A stretch of DNA of 63,207 nt from Bacillota bacterium (GCA_023416275.1 JAEZIB010000053.1:1-63207); one strand, 5' to 3'. Counted from the stretch's first letter, positions 1 to 9,997 are shown. A program made the numbers and translations. The notes: generated from the letters alone by a model not told the origin.

Positions 1-2
1 CA

Positions 3-1487
3 CGTCTTTGGTATGTGAAGTTAAATGCTGATATGATTTCTTATTCAGGGACTCCTGTCAATTTAATAACTGCTACAGGAGGTGGAACAGCAGGTTTTGG
101 ACCACAAACAGAAGTTCATCCTAATTATCCAACATCATACCATGAAGCTCCGTGGATATATAAGCGTAATGGATTATATTACATGATTTTTGCAGGCAGA
201 GGCATACCTGAAGATATTCGGTATTCGACAAGTACCACCCCTACTGGTCCATGGACTTACAAGGGCATAATTATGCAGCCTCAAAGCACAAGCTGGACAA
301 TTCATGAGGGAATAGTGGATTATAAGGGAAATACCTACTTTGTTTATCATAACGGAGCACTGCCAGGAGGAGGCTCTAGTACCCGCTCGGTTTGTATTGA
401 ACAATTCAAATATAATGCCGATGGAACTATCCCTACGATTAATGCGACTCAAGAAGGCGTGTCTCAAGTAGGAAATCTTAATCCGTATGTGAAAAATGAG
501 GGTGAAACAATTTGCTGGGAATCTGGTATTGAAACGGAAAAGTGCAGTGAAGGTGGAATGAATGTAAGCTGTATTGAAAATGGTGACTATATAAAGGTAA
601 AGGGTGTAAATTTCGGTACAAGTGGTGCTACAGCATTTGATGCAAGAGTAGCTTCGGCAAATAGTGGAGGGAATATCGAACTTCGCCTAGACAGTCCGAC
701 AGGAAAGCTGGTAGGGACTTGTGCAGTTAAGGGCACTGGCGGATGGCAGACTTGGGTTGATGCTACCTGCACTGTTAGTGGTGCAACAGGAATACACGAC
801 TTATACCTCAAATTTACAGGAGGAAGCGGTTTTCTGTTTAATATAAACTGGTGGAAGTTTACTACTGTAACATCTCCTGTATCAGCCTTTTCAAAGATCG
901 AAGCTGAAAGCTACAGTAACCAGTTAGGAATACAAAACGTAACCTGTGACGAAGGGACTGAAGGTATCGGCTATACAGAAAACGGAGATTATGCTGTTTA
1001 TAGTAATGTTGATTTCGAGACAGGTGCAAAAAGCTTCAAGGCAAGAGTATCAAGTGCCGTCAATCCAGGCAAGATAGAATTAAGACTTGATAGTGCTAAT
1101 GGTACTTTAGTAGGGACATGTATGGTGTCTTCTACTGGTGATTGGCAGACCTTCGATGATGTAGTGTGCAATGTCAGTGAAGTAAGCGGAAAGCATGATT
1201 TATATCTCAATTTTATAGGAGAAGGCGGATACCTAATAAACCTTAACTGGTTTGAATTTTCTAAAGTTAGTGACCACCCTACTCTTAGCGGAGATCTCAA
1301 TGGAGATAATAGTGTTGATGCAACAGACTATGCTCTGATGAAAATGTATCTTCTTGGGACAATTTCAGAATTTCCTGTAGAAAATGATGCTTTAGCAGCA
1401 GATTTGAATGGCGACGGTGAAATTGATGCAATTGATTTTGCCGTCTTTAAGAAATTCTTGCTGGGTGATATCACGGAATTACCTTGA
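3..1487 (+). CDS. GH43 arabinofuranosidase/xylosidase with two CBM6 modules and a dockerin (5' partial)
   Basis: The frame is open to the window edge, so the N-terminus and first catalytic Asp residues are missing. The GTG at 15 is internal: WYVKLNADMISYSG there matches WVKLNSDMISYSG in the middle of the next gene. What remains is the second half of a GH43 five-bladed propeller with the general-acid Glu in HEAPW, two CBM6 modules (about residues 164-282 and 291-416 counted from codon 15), and a type I dockerin (about 426-490) with calcium loops DLNGDNSVDATDY and DLNGDGEIDAIDF. It would act outside the cell, docked on a scaffoldin, removing arabinose or xylose side groups from xylan. Activity within GH43 is too diverse to assign. 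It lies 19 bp before a paralogue in the same operon-like block. Confidence 0.88.
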   Translation, partial: RLWYVKLNADMISYSGTPVNLITATGGGTAGFGPQTEVHPNYPTSYHEAPWIYKRNGLYYMIFAGRGIPEDIRYSTSTTPTGPWTYKGIIMQPQSTSWTIHEGIVDYKGNTYFVYHNGALPGGGSSTRSVCIEQFKYNADGTIPTINATQEGVSQVGNLNPYVKNEGETICWESGIETEKCSEGGMNVSCIENGDYIKVKGVNFGTSGATAFDARVASANSGGNIELRLDSPTGKLVGTCAVKGTGGWQTWVDATCTVSGATGIHDLYLKFTGGSGFLFNINWWKFTTVTSPVSAFSKIEAESYSNQLGIQNVTCDEGTEGIGYTENGDYAVYSNVDFETGAKSFKARVSSAVNPGKIELRLDSANGTLVGTCMVSSTGDWQTFDDVVCNVSEVSGKHDLYLNFIGEGGYLINLNWFEFSKVSDHPTLSGDLNGDNSVDATDYALMKMYLLGTISEFPVENDALAADLNGDGEIDAIDFAVFKKFLLGDITELP

Positions 1488-1506
1488 TAAAAATGGAGGG
1501 CTAGCT

Positions 1507-3081
1507 ATGAAAAGAATATGTAAAATTATTGGTATTGTGTTTATTATATCTATATTTTATTCAACAGTGTGTTATGCAGATAATCCGATAGTTCAAACAA
1601 ATTTTACAGCTGATCCTGCTCCTATGGTATATAACGGAAGGGTATATCTTTATGCCGGGATTGACGAAGACAATGCTCCCGATAACAGTTTTTTAATGCG
1701 TAAGTGGAAATGTTATTCTTCAACAGATATGGTTAATTGGAAGGATGAAGGAGTTATTCTCCCTACAAGCGCAATCAGCTGGTCTACCGGTGATGCAAAT
1801 GCCGGCCAGTGTATATATCGGAACGGAAAATTTTACTTCTATTTTCCAACAGGATGTAAGACAGACACTGGGGTCTGCATAGGAGTTGCCGTTGCAGATA
1901 GTCCGACCGGTCCTTTTGTAGATATTGGCCGTCCGATTATACTAAACAGCCAGATGAAAGCTGCAACCCATTCATGGCAGGGTCTTGACCCTACTGTGTT
2001 TATTGATGATGACGGACAGGCATATTTATACTGGGGCAACAATGCCTGCTACTGGGTAAAGCTCAACAGCGATATGATTTCTTATAGCGGTTCTATAAAT
2101 AACATTCCCTTAACTAAAGAAGCATTCGGGCCAGACTATGAAGAAGCACCATGGTTATACAAACGCAACGGGTTATGGTATATGTCCTATTCAATCAGTT
2201 TGCCGGAGTATCTTGCTTATACCACAAGCACAAGCCCTTCCGGACCGTGGACATATAGGGGGGTAATCATGCCTATAATATCTGGTAACGGAGGTAATCA
2301 CTCGGGAATAATTGATTACAACGGAAATTCGTACTTATTTTACTTTAAAAACGGTTTACCGGGCGGTGGAGATCACAGGCGTTCGATATGCGTGGAGAAA
2401 TTCAACTATAATGCCGATGGTACAATTCCACAGATACCTGCGACATCAACCGGGGCACCTCAGATTGGCACTTTAAATCCATATATTCAAACTGAAGCTG
2501 AAACAATTTGCTGGGAATCCGGTATTGAAACGGAAGTATGCAGTGAAGGCGGAATTGATGTAGGTAATATCGAAAACGGAGACTACATAAAGGTAAAAGG
2601 TGTAGATTTTGGTGTAGGTGCATCATCCTTTGATGCCAGAGTTGCCAGCGCAACCAGTGGTGGCAACATTGAGCTTCATCTTGACAGTCCTACAGGGAAG
2701 CTGGTAGGAACTTGTGCTGTTCAGGGTACTGGAGGCTGGCAGACTTGGGCTGATGCTTCCTGCACTGTAAGTGGTGCAACGGGAATACACGACTTATATC
2801 TGAAATTTACAGGAGGAAGCGGTTTTCTGTTTAATGTAAACTGGTGGAAGTTTAAAGGGAGTTCTACTGCGCTAGTTGGAGATCTGAATGGAGATAATAG
2901 TGCTGATGCAACAGATTATGCTCTGATGAAAAAGTACCTTCTTGGAATAATTACTGATTTTCCTATAGAAAATGATACTTTGGCGTCAGACTTGAATAAC
3001 GATGGTGTAATTGATGCAATTGATTTTGCTACTTTCAAACAATACTTGTTGGGTATTATTACTAAATTACCAACTAAATAA
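1507..3081 (+). CDS. GH43 glycosidase with CBM6 and type I dockerin
   Basis: Secreted cellulosomal enzyme of 524 aa. The start at 1507 is chosen because GGAGGG lies 6 nt upstream and a signal peptide follows at once (hydrophobic core 7-21, likely cleavage CYA|DN at 24/25). The open frame extends upstream over the previous dockerin, but that is overlap. GH43 catalytic residues are visible: base Asp36 (ADPAPMV), pKa-modulating Asp161 (GLDPTVFIDDDG) and acid Glu213 (YEEAPW). CBM6 spans about 332-452 and the dockerin 457-524 (DLNGDNSADATDY, DLNNDGVIDAIDF). It probably debranches arabinoxylan on the cellulosome. The catalytic and first CBM6 regions closely resemble the upstream gene, suggesting a tandem duplication; this copy has one CBM6 rather than two. 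Confidence 0.92.
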   Translation: MKRICKIIGIVFIISIFYSTVCYADNPIVQTNFTADPAPMVYNGRVYLYAGIDEDNAPDNSFLMRKWKCYSSTDMVNWKDEGVILPTSAISWSTGDANAGQCIYRNGKFYFYFPTGCKTDTGVCIGVAVADSPTGPFVDIGRPIILNSQMKAATHSWQGLDPTVFIDDDGQAYLYWGNNACYWVKLNSDMISYSGSINNIPLTKEAFGPDYEEAPWLYKRNGLWYMSYSISLPEYLAYTTSTSPSGPWTYRGVIMPIISGNGGNHSGIIDYNGNSYLFYFKNGLPGGGDHRRSICVEKFNYNADGTIPQIPATSTGAPQIGTLNPYIQTEAETICWESGIETEVCSEGGIDVGNIENGDYIKVKGVDFGVGASSFDARVASATSGGNIELHLDSPTGKLVGTCAVQGTGGWQTWADASCTVSGATGIHDLYLKFTGGSGFLFNVNWWKFKGSSTALVGDLNGDNSADATDYALMKKYLLGIITDFPIENDTLASDLNNDGVIDAIDFATFKQYLLGIITKLPTK

Positions 3082-3255
3082 TAACTATTAAAGTGACTTT
3101 TCATCAGTAGAGAGATAATACTTACCATGATCAGTTTTCTGACTGGAAATCACACTTTATATTTTGTGTAAGTCAAATAAAAAGTAGTTTAGAAACTAAC
3201 GTGAGTTATGTTCTTACAGTTAGAATTTTATTTATTATGAAAGGATGATAAGCTA

Positions 3256-5142
3256 ATGTTTAAGAATATGAAAAAGACAATCAGTAAAATATTAGTTTTT
3301 TCAACAATTATGTCTGCATTGTTCACGGTATCTGCACCAGCAGAAGTTTGGGCAGCAAGTGATGTAACAGTGAATTTAGGAAGCGAAAAGCAAGAAATAA
3401 GAGGATTTGGTGCTTCCAGTGCATGGTGTGGAACAATTAGCGATTCTGTTATGAATTCTCTTTATGGAGATTTGGGGTACAGTATTTTAAGGTTGCGTAT
3501 TGAAGAGGGAATAGGTGATGCATGGAAGACTGGTAACTTTAGTAAATGGGCACCAGAGCTTGCTAATGCAAAAAAGGCAAGTGCAAAGGGAGCTATTGTT
3601 TTTGCATCACCATGGAATCCACCAGCTTCAATGCAAGAAAACTTTTCTAAAAGTGGTGATTCAAGTCCACAACGACTAAGATATGATAAGTACAGCGAAT
3701 ATGTGCAGTATCTTAACGCCTATGTAAAATACATGAAGGATAATGGTGTAAATCTGTATGCTATTTCTGTCCAAAATGAACCTGATTATGCACAAGATTG
3801 GACTTGGTGGACTCCACAGGAAATGCTTAACTTTATGAAAAATAATGCAGGATTAATTAATTGCAAGGTAATGGCGCCGGAGTCATTTCAATTTCTGAAA
3901 AATATGTCAGATCCAATTTTAAACGATGCTACGGCTCTTGATAATATGGATATTCTTGGCTGCCACTTTTATGGTACAAGTGTTAATAATATGGCGTATC
4001 CTCTTTACCAACAAAAATCAGCAGGAAAAGAACTCTGGATGACAGAGAAATATTTTGATGATGATACTACAGGAAATATTATGAATATGTCTAAGGAAAT
4101 TCATGACAGCATGGTAACTGGAAACATGAATGCCTATATATATTGGTGGATAACTTGGCCAAATGGCTTAGCTACTTCTTCAGGTACAATCTACAAACGA
4201 GCATATGTACTTGGTCAATTCGCAAAATTCATCCGCCCTGGCTATAAAAGAGTTGATGCAACAGCTACTCCAAATACAAATGTTTATGTTTCGGCATATA
4301 CAGGCGACAATAAAGCGGTTATTGTTGCAATAAATACAGGTACCTCTGCGGTAAGTCAAAAGTTTAACTTTCAGAACGGCTCAGCATCAAGTGTAGCTTC
4401 ATATGTAACTGACAGCAGTAGGAATCTTGCAGCCGGAGCCAATATCGCAGTAACAAATGATTCCTTTACAGCTCAACTTCCTGCTCAAAGTATTACAACC
4501 TTTGTAGGAAACACAGCTCCAGTTATAGTAGAACCGATAGATGCTTTCAATAAAATAGAAGCAGAGAATTACTACGACCAATCAGGAACCCAGACAGAAG
4601 CAAACACTGCTGATAATGGACAAAATGTCGGATATATAGAAAACGGAGATTATCTTGTTTTCAAAAATATTGATTTTGGTAATGGTGCTGCAAATTTTGA
4701 GGCTAGTGCAGGTAGTGCAACCAACGGCGGAAAAATAGAGCTTCGTTTAGACAGCTTGACAGGAACATTAATAGGGACTTGTGCAGTTTCAGGTACTGGG
4801 GGATGGCAGACTTGGACTAATTCAATCTGCAATGTTAGCGAAGTGACCGGAAAACATGACGTATACCTTAAATTTACTGGAGAAAGTGGATACTTAATGA
4901 ATTTAGATTGGTTTAAGTTTAATACAAAAGTAATTCCTGTAGGTAAATTGGGAGATATAAATGCTGATTCCTCAATAGATTCGTTAGACTTAATGTTGAT
5001 AAAGAAGCATCTGCTTGGTGAAGCAATTGAAAACACTGCATTGGCAGATTTAGATAAAAGCGGTGCGGTGGATGCAATTGATTTTGCATTGATGAAACAG
5101 TACTTATTAGGAATAATATCCGCTTTCCCTGGAAAAGCATAA
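3256..5142 (+). CDS. GH30 (subfamily 8-like) xylanase with CBM6 and dockerin
   Basis: Secreted endoxylanase of 628 aa. The signal peptide ends near VWA|AS (33/34). The GH30 fold starts at EIRGFGASSAWCG; acid/base Glu175 is in VQNEPDY and nucleophile Glu264 in WMTEKYF. CBM6 covers about 429-553 and the dockerin 565-628, with loops INADSSIDSLD and LDKSGAVDAIDF, so the first recognition pair is SL and the second AI. Classical GH30_8 glucuronoxylanases bind the 4-O-methylglucuronate branch through an Arg in the beta8-alpha8 loop. Here that stretch reads YIYWWITWPNGLATSSG and no Arg is seen, as I recall for the C. papyrosolvens enzyme CpXyn30A, which does not depend on the branch. AAAGGATG lies upstream of the start. 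A 174-bp gap separates it from the GH43 genes. Confidence 0.92.
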   Translation: MFKNMKKTISKILVFSTIMSALFTVSAPAEVWAASDVTVNLGSEKQEIRGFGASSAWCGTISDSVMNSLYGDLGYSILRLRIEEGIGDAWKTGNFSKWAPELANAKKASAKGAIVFASPWNPPASMQENFSKSGDSSPQRLRYDKYSEYVQYLNAYVKYMKDNGVNLYAISVQNEPDYAQDWTWWTPQEMLNFMKNNAGLINCKVMAPESFQFLKNMSDPILNDATALDNMDILGCHFYGTSVNNMAYPLYQQKSAGKELWMTEKYFDDDTTGNIMNMSKEIHDSMVTGNMNAYIYWWITWPNGLATSSGTIYKRAYVLGQFAKFIRPGYKRVDATATPNTNVYVSAYTGDNKAVIVAINTGTSAVSQKFNFQNGSASSVASYVTDSSRNLAAGANIAVTNDSFTAQLPAQSITTFVGNTAPVIVEPIDAFNKIEAENYYDQSGTQTEANTADNGQNVGYIENGDYLVFKNIDFGNGAANFEASAGSATNGGKIELRLDSLTGTLIGTCAVSGTGGWQTWTNSICNVSEVTGKHDVYLKFTGESGYLMNLDWFKFNTKVIPVGKLGDINADSSIDSLDLMLIKKHLLGEAIENTALADLDKSGAVDAIDFALMKQYLLGIISAFPGKA

Positions 5143-5146
5143 ATAA

Positions 5147-5285
5147 CTCAAACTTTGCACATAAAAATCTATTGGTGCGGTAGAATTATCAATGGTTTGT
5201 TGCCAAAATAATTGCTAGAATCAGTAATTATTTCTAACCTCCATTGATATTGATGCTACACCCGATATTACTAGGCTTTAAACAG
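5147..5285. repeat. Foldback intergenic repeat, copy A
   Basis: Begins 5 bp after the GH30 stop. The left arm reads CTCAAACTTTGCAC, then AAATCTATTGGTGCGG and ATTATCAATGGTTTGTTG; a degenerate inverted arm follows (CCATTGATATTGATGC, CACCCGATATTACTAGGC). The same order of blocks recurs at 23085-23192. It may act as an mRNA 3' hairpin for the GH30 transcript. The outer boundaries are approximate. Confidence 0.7.
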
Positions 5286-5551
5286 TGTATTCAACTGCGA
5301 AGTATGAGTAAATAAAATCTGAAGTATAGGCAGTAAAGAGCGGGATTTCAGAGCTCCGAAAGCTGATTTTTGATAACACAAAATATAAGATCTCTAGTGT
5401 AACTTATATAATAATTTTTATGCTTATTTTAGGAAATACTACATATTCACTTGAATTTGAAGCAATAAATAATCAAATAGAATATAAATAAAGGTTAAAT
5501 TCCACATTAATGCGTAAAACCATTACATTAGTTGGAATAGGAGGTTTGTTG
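5286..5551. other. Intergenic stretch before the sugar-binding protein
   Basis: AT-rich DNA following the foldback repeat. It ends in a good ribosome binding site (TAGGAGGT, 5538-5544) for the GTG start at 5552. I see no convincing gene or intrinsic terminator; a promoter for the binding protein is expected here but no consensus pair stands out. Confidence 0.4.
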
Positions 5552-7261
5552 GTGAAAAGAGTAATAGGTTTTATTTTGATAGTAGCGATGATAATGACTT
5601 CGTATTCAGGCTGTGGGTCAGTGCGAACAAAAACACCTGATTCCATCAGTATAGATTCATCCAAGTCAGCATCAAAAAATATGCCTACAACTCCCATTAG
5701 TTTCTCTGTATACATTGGAGAAACAAGCACATACACGGATAATTGGGATACTCCTGTGGCAAAAAAAATTACTGAGCTTACGGGAGTCTCTCTAAAGATT
5801 GAAAATGCTGTAGGTGATGCGAAACAGAGAATTTCTCTTATGGCAGCCAGCGGTGACTTACCGGATATGATATTTGCAAAAACATACTTGAATCTTTTGT
5901 TGGATGTCAATGCGGTAGAAAAGTTAGATGACCTCATTAATCAATATGGGCCTAATATTAAAAAGCTATACGGAAATGAATTAAAGAGACTTAAATGGAG
6001 CCAGCAAGACCCCAATATTTTTTGTTTGGGGGATTTTGGAGTCGGAGATGAAGATGGTGATCCTGTCAGTGGCTTCTGTTTACAGCATGCAGTTGTAAAA
6101 GAAGAGGGTTATCCAAAAATCAAGACCCTTAAAGATTTTGAAAATGCTATAAAGAACTATTATGCAAAGCATCCTACATTTAAGGGAAAAGATGGAAAGG
6201 AACGACCCACAATCCCCCTCCTTTTTAATGGAAACGACTGGGGTTATTTTATATCAATTAGCAATCCGGCTAACCTTGCCACAGGCTATACGGACGACGA
6301 ATGGGCTATTAAGCTAAATCCAATTGAAGCAAAGCGCCATATCATTACAGATTCCAATAAGGAATATTTCAAATGGTTGAATGGAATGTGGAATCAAAAC
6401 CTTATTGATAAAGAAAGCTTTACACAGCAGGTTGAGCAGTATAAGGCAAAGCTTTCATCTGGTAGAGTATTAGGTATCATAGATGCTTCCTGGAATTATG
6501 AAGGCGAAGTTCATAAAGCATTACGAAGTGCCGGTTTGGAAGACAGGATGTATGGTAGATATCCATGTACATTAAACGAAAACATCAAGTATCCTGAATA
6601 TCAGGATAAAGGGTATATAGGCTTTGGTTCTGGAATGGCAATTACTTCAAAATGTAAGGACAAGATTAGAGCAATGCAGTTTCTAAATTGGATGGCAGGG
6701 GAAGAAGCACAGATATTGACGAATTGGGGTATTGAAGTTGTTCACTGGACATATGACAGCAGGGGTAAGCGTGTATTCCTTCCAGAAATACTGAAGCAAA
6801 GGAATGAGGATGAAGGTTTTGGAAGAAAAACCGGCATCGGTTTGTATGTGTATCCATGGCCAAGGTATGGTACTGCTTATAGGGATTCGACAGGGAATCC
6901 ATTATCAGTAAACACAATTGAAGAGCTTTCGAAAAACTATACTCAAACGGAAAAAGACATACTTAGTGCATACGGAGTAAAATTATGGAAAGACTTGTAC
7001 CCCCAAAAAGGTGAGTTCCCCGTTAAACCATATGGTGCTGCTTGGAAGATTGAAAGTAGTATGAGTAATGAGTGGATAGCTACATCAAATAAAGTTACAG
7101 AAATTAGCAAGAGATACTGTCCAAAGCTTATTATAGCTAAACCTGGAGAGTTTGATGAAATATGGATAAAATTCGTTAAAGAAATGGAAGAGGCCGGTGT
7201 GAGAGACCTTGAGGCACAGTTTACAATGGCTGTAAAAGATAGGATGGATCTCTGGAAATAA
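5552..7261 (+). CDS. Extracellular solute-binding lipoprotein, carbohydrate ABC-type
   Basis: A 569-aa lipoprotein that would capture an oligosaccharide outside the membrane and pass it to an ABC permease. I choose GTG 5552 because TAGGAGGT lies 7 nt upstream; an ATG at 5510 in the same frame has no ribosome binding site and would put 14 extra residues before the signal peptide. The lipobox YSGC gives Cys21 as the lipidated residue. The fold resembles large LplA-type binding proteins: a DLPDMIF-like segment, GYIGFGSGMAITSKCKDKI and repeated Trp/Tyr-rich patches. No permease or ATPase gene is adjacent; cellulosomal enzymes lie on both sides. It may bind xylan or cellulose fragments released by these enzymes, but the ligand is not visible in the sequence. 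Confidence 0.8.
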   Translation: MKRVIGFILIVAMIMTSYSGCGSVRTKTPDSISIDSSKSASKNMPTTPISFSVYIGETSTYTDNWDTPVAKKITELTGVSLKIENAVGDAKQRISLMAASGDLPDMIFAKTYLNLLLDVNAVEKLDDLINQYGPNIKKLYGNELKRLKWSQQDPNIFCLGDFGVGDEDGDPVSGFCLQHAVVKEEGYPKIKTLKDFENAIKNYYAKHPTFKGKDGKERPTIPLLFNGNDWGYFISISNPANLATGYTDDEWAIKLNPIEAKRHIITDSNKEYFKWLNGMWNQNLIDKESFTQQVEQYKAKLSSGRVLGIIDASWNYEGEVHKALRSAGLEDRMYGRYPCTLNENIKYPEYQDKGYIGFGSGMAITSKCKDKIRAMQFLNWMAGEEAQILTNWGIEVVHWTYDSRGKRVFLPEILKQRNEDEGFGRKTGIGLYVYPWPRYGTAYRDSTGNPLSVNTIEELSKNYTQTEKDILSAYGVKLWKDLYPQKGEFPVKPYGAAWKIESSMSNEWIATSNKVTEISKRYCPKLIIAKPGEFDEIWIKFVKEMEEAGVRDLEAQFTMAVKDRMDLWK

Positions 7262-7306
7262 ATTCTCCAGAGTATCTATAAAAAATTATAAATGGGAGGA
7301 AGAAAT

Positions 7307-9820
7307 ATGGCGAAAAGTATTAGAAAGAAAAGCTTATTAGCACTAATTGTATGTATTGCAGTACTATGTACTTCTGTAATTTTACCCCCAATGGAGGTTC
7401 ATGCAAGTGCTCCTACTGGGTGGAGAAATCTTCAGGACTTTTATGTATTTAAAGACAAAGTGAGTGGCTGGGCTGGGTGTGGTGCAGGTGAATTGGAAAC
7501 GGAAAACGGTAATCTACCTGTAGATACCCAAGTTACATATCAAAATTTACCTTCTCTGAGATTTAATCTCCAAACACAGCTGAACTCTTATTGGATGTCT
7601 GTCATATTGACATTGGCAGAATGGAACTGCCATGATGTATCACAATATGTTCCTAATGGATATTTAGAGTTTAATGTGAAAGGTAAAAATGGAGGGGAAC
7701 AGTTTGTAATAGGTGCAGTAGATCATGTGAGTGAACGTGCATCAGGTGTAGAGACAAAAATCACTAAACCAATTACAGATTACTGCACAGTGACTACCCA
7801 GTGGCAGCATGTAAAGATTCCTTTAAAGGATATTTTAGATCCAGCTCTCGGTATGGATCCTTACAATGCAAAGGCGATAGTGCTGGACAAAGTAACCCTT
7901 GATCCTTTCTGTGTTTGGATAAATCAATTGAAATTGACTTCTACTGATAAAGAAAAAGCATATCCTGCAGTTAAATTAAATCAGGTGGGATTTCTAGAAG
8001 CTTCTGAGAAATACGCCTATGTTTCGGGCTTTGAGGATGAACTAAAAGCTTCAGTAGGAACTCAATTCCAGGTAAAGAGAGTTTCTGATAACGCTGTTGT
8101 TTATAGTGGTCAACTAGCCCTTGTTAAGGATTATGACCCTGATTCAGGGGAAAGGGTTTTTAAAGCAGTATTTACAGACTTAAAGCAACCAGGTGAATAT
8201 TACATAACGGTGAATGCGGAAGGTATCGAAAAGTCTGTTAAGTTTAAGATAGGAAATGACGTTTTTAAAACTCTATTGAAGGATGCATCAAGATATTTTT
8301 ATTATCAGCGTTCAGGAACAGACCTTCCAGAACAGTATTGTCCTGATTACCCAAGAAAGGATAGAACACCACAGGATGCTGTTGCTGTCTTTGATTCAAA
8401 TTCCACAAAGACAAGAGATGTATCCAAAGGCTGGTTTGATGCTGGTGATTTAGGAAAATATGTAAGCACTGGCTCTGGTACATTAATAAATCTATTTTGG
8501 TCGTATGAGCTGTTCCCAGGGGTATACAGTGATAGTCAGTTTAATATTCCTGAAAGCGGAAATGGTGTCCCTGATATACTTGATGAGTCGAGATGGGAAC
8601 TAGAATGGATTCTAAAAATGCAAGATACTGCAAGCGGTGGTTTTTACGCAAGAGTTCAGTCCGACGATGATGGTAATATAACAAAAAGAATTATAAAGGA
8701 TAAAGAAGGAACTACCACTAACATAAGACCGACTGAAGACACTGCATGTGCAGCGGCTGCTTTAGCACACGCTTCAATGGTATATGCAAAATATGATTCA
8801 GCGTTTGCTCTGACTTGCTTAAATGCTGCGAAGAGCGCATGGACATATCTTGAACAAAATCCTAATAATATAAAATCTCCAAATGGGCCTTATAATACCG
8901 ACAGTGATGTTAGCAGCAGACTTTTGGCTTCTGCAACCTTGTATAGAGCTACAGGCGCTACAAAATATAACGATTACTTTGTTGCAAACTATTCAAAGGG
9001 TAAGGATACATATGAGAATGCGACTGGAGATTGGGTTGGCAACTGGAATTTTGCATTTTTCTCTTATTTGAAAGCAGAGAACCGCAATACTAATGCTGAA
9101 AAATGGTTTAATGATGAGTTTACAATTTGGTTAAATAACAAAATCCAACGATATCAAAACAGTGCATGGGGTAATGCATTAACAAACAGTAATTATTACT
9201 GGGGTAGTAACAACCAGATAATGGGTATGTGTATGGAAGCTGTGATTGGTTCTAAGCTTCTTGGCACTAATACTAATACTATTAACAATATGGCCCTTGC
9301 TTCAATAAATTGGATTTTAGGAGCAAATCCTTTGAGAAAGAGCTTTGTATCAGGATATGGTGATGATTGCATTAAAACCATATTTGCTACATTTAACAGT
9401 GACGGAAAAGCTGGTATAGCTAAAGGATTTATGCCGTTAGGTCCAAACAGATATCAAGGCGTTGGCCTTTCAAACTTCCCTGCAAAATGCTATTTGGATA
9501 GTGCCGATGAATGGACTACAAATGAGCACGCAGTTGGTTCTACTTCTACTCTTGTGTTTATGTCAGCATTTGCAAACAGTGATTTATTTGGTGGGGGCAA
9601 TTCGTCAAAGATGGGGGATTTAAATGCAGACAACAACATAGATGCCCTTGATTTCGTTTTACTTAAGCAATATCTATTGGGTACAGTTACAGACTTCCCT
9701 GCAAGTGATGACATGTACGTGGCTGATTTGAATGGTGACGAAAGTATTAATGCGATAGATTTTGCACTGATGAAGCAATATCTGTTGGGTGCAATAGTTA
9801 AATTCCCTGCACAGGAGTAA
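7307..9820 (+). CDS. GH9 endoglucanase with N-terminal CBM-like domain, Ig-like domain and dockerin
   Basis: Secreted cellulosomal cellulase of 837 aa. The start at 7307 follows GGGAGGA by 6 nt; ATG 7292 lies before that site. Signal peptide about 1-34 (cleavage near VHA|SA). Residues about 35-225 form a beta-rich module resembling family 30/11-type CBMs (tentative). An Ig-like cellulase N-domain follows (AVKLNQVGFLE, to about 320), then the GH9 barrel: catalytic Asp pair in WFDAGD (Asp378, Asp381) and general acid Glu740 in TTNEHAV. The usual His/Arg-rich substrate loop is poorly conserved (SFVSGYGDDC). The dockerin is 769-837 (DLNADNNIDALDF, DLNGDESINAIDF). It cleaves beta-1,4-glucan; xyloglucanase or processive activity cannot be excluded. 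It begins 45 bp after the binding-protein gene and is followed by an intrinsic terminator. Confidence 0.92.
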   Translation: MAKSIRKKSLLALIVCIAVLCTSVILPPMEVHASAPTGWRNLQDFYVFKDKVSGWAGCGAGELETENGNLPVDTQVTYQNLPSLRFNLQTQLNSYWMSVILTLAEWNCHDVSQYVPNGYLEFNVKGKNGGEQFVIGAVDHVSERASGVETKITKPITDYCTVTTQWQHVKIPLKDILDPALGMDPYNAKAIVLDKVTLDPFCVWINQLKLTSTDKEKAYPAVKLNQVGFLEASEKYAYVSGFEDELKASVGTQFQVKRVSDNAVVYSGQLALVKDYDPDSGERVFKAVFTDLKQPGEYYITVNAEGIEKSVKFKIGNDVFKTLLKDASRYFYYQRSGTDLPEQYCPDYPRKDRTPQDAVAVFDSNSTKTRDVSKGWFDAGDLGKYVSTGSGTLINLFWSYELFPGVYSDSQFNIPESGNGVPDILDESRWELEWILKMQDTASGGFYARVQSDDDGNITKRIIKDKEGTTTNIRPTEDTACAAAALAHASMVYAKYDSAFALTCLNAAKSAWTYLEQNPNNIKSPNGPYNTDSDVSSRLLASATLYRATGATKYNDYFVANYSKGKDTYENATGDWVGNWNFAFFSYLKAENRNTNAEKWFNDEFTIWLNNKIQRYQNSAWGNALTNSNYYWGSNNQIMGMCMEAVIGSKLLGTNTNTINNMALASINWILGANPLRKSFVSGYGDDCIKTIFATFNSDGKAGIAKGFMPLGPNRYQGVGLSNFPAKCYLDSADEWTTNEHAVGSTSTLVFMSAFANSDLFGGGNSSKMGDLNADNNIDALDFVLLKQYLLGTVTDFPASDDMYVADLNGDESINAIDFALMKQYLLGAIVKFPAQE

Positions 9821-9948
9821 GTATTAATTCATGTTTGATTTTTAGTCTAGTTTTGGGGCGAAAAACAGTGAAAAAATAACATGTTTTTAATTCCTACGTA
9901 TAAGCTAAAGTATTTTAAAGACATAGGGTTAAACAAAAAACATAAAAG

Positions 9949-9997
9949 AAGAGGCTTAGCTGGTCACAACGCTGATGACACAGCAAAGCCTCTTTTT
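9949..9997 (+). terminator. Intrinsic terminator after the GH9 gene
   Basis: Arms AAGAGGCTTAGCTG and CAGCAAAGCCTCTT pair around an 18-nt loop, with a T-run after the 3' arm and A-residues before the 5' arm, so it could work in both directions. It closes the cellulosomal block. Confidence 0.85.
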
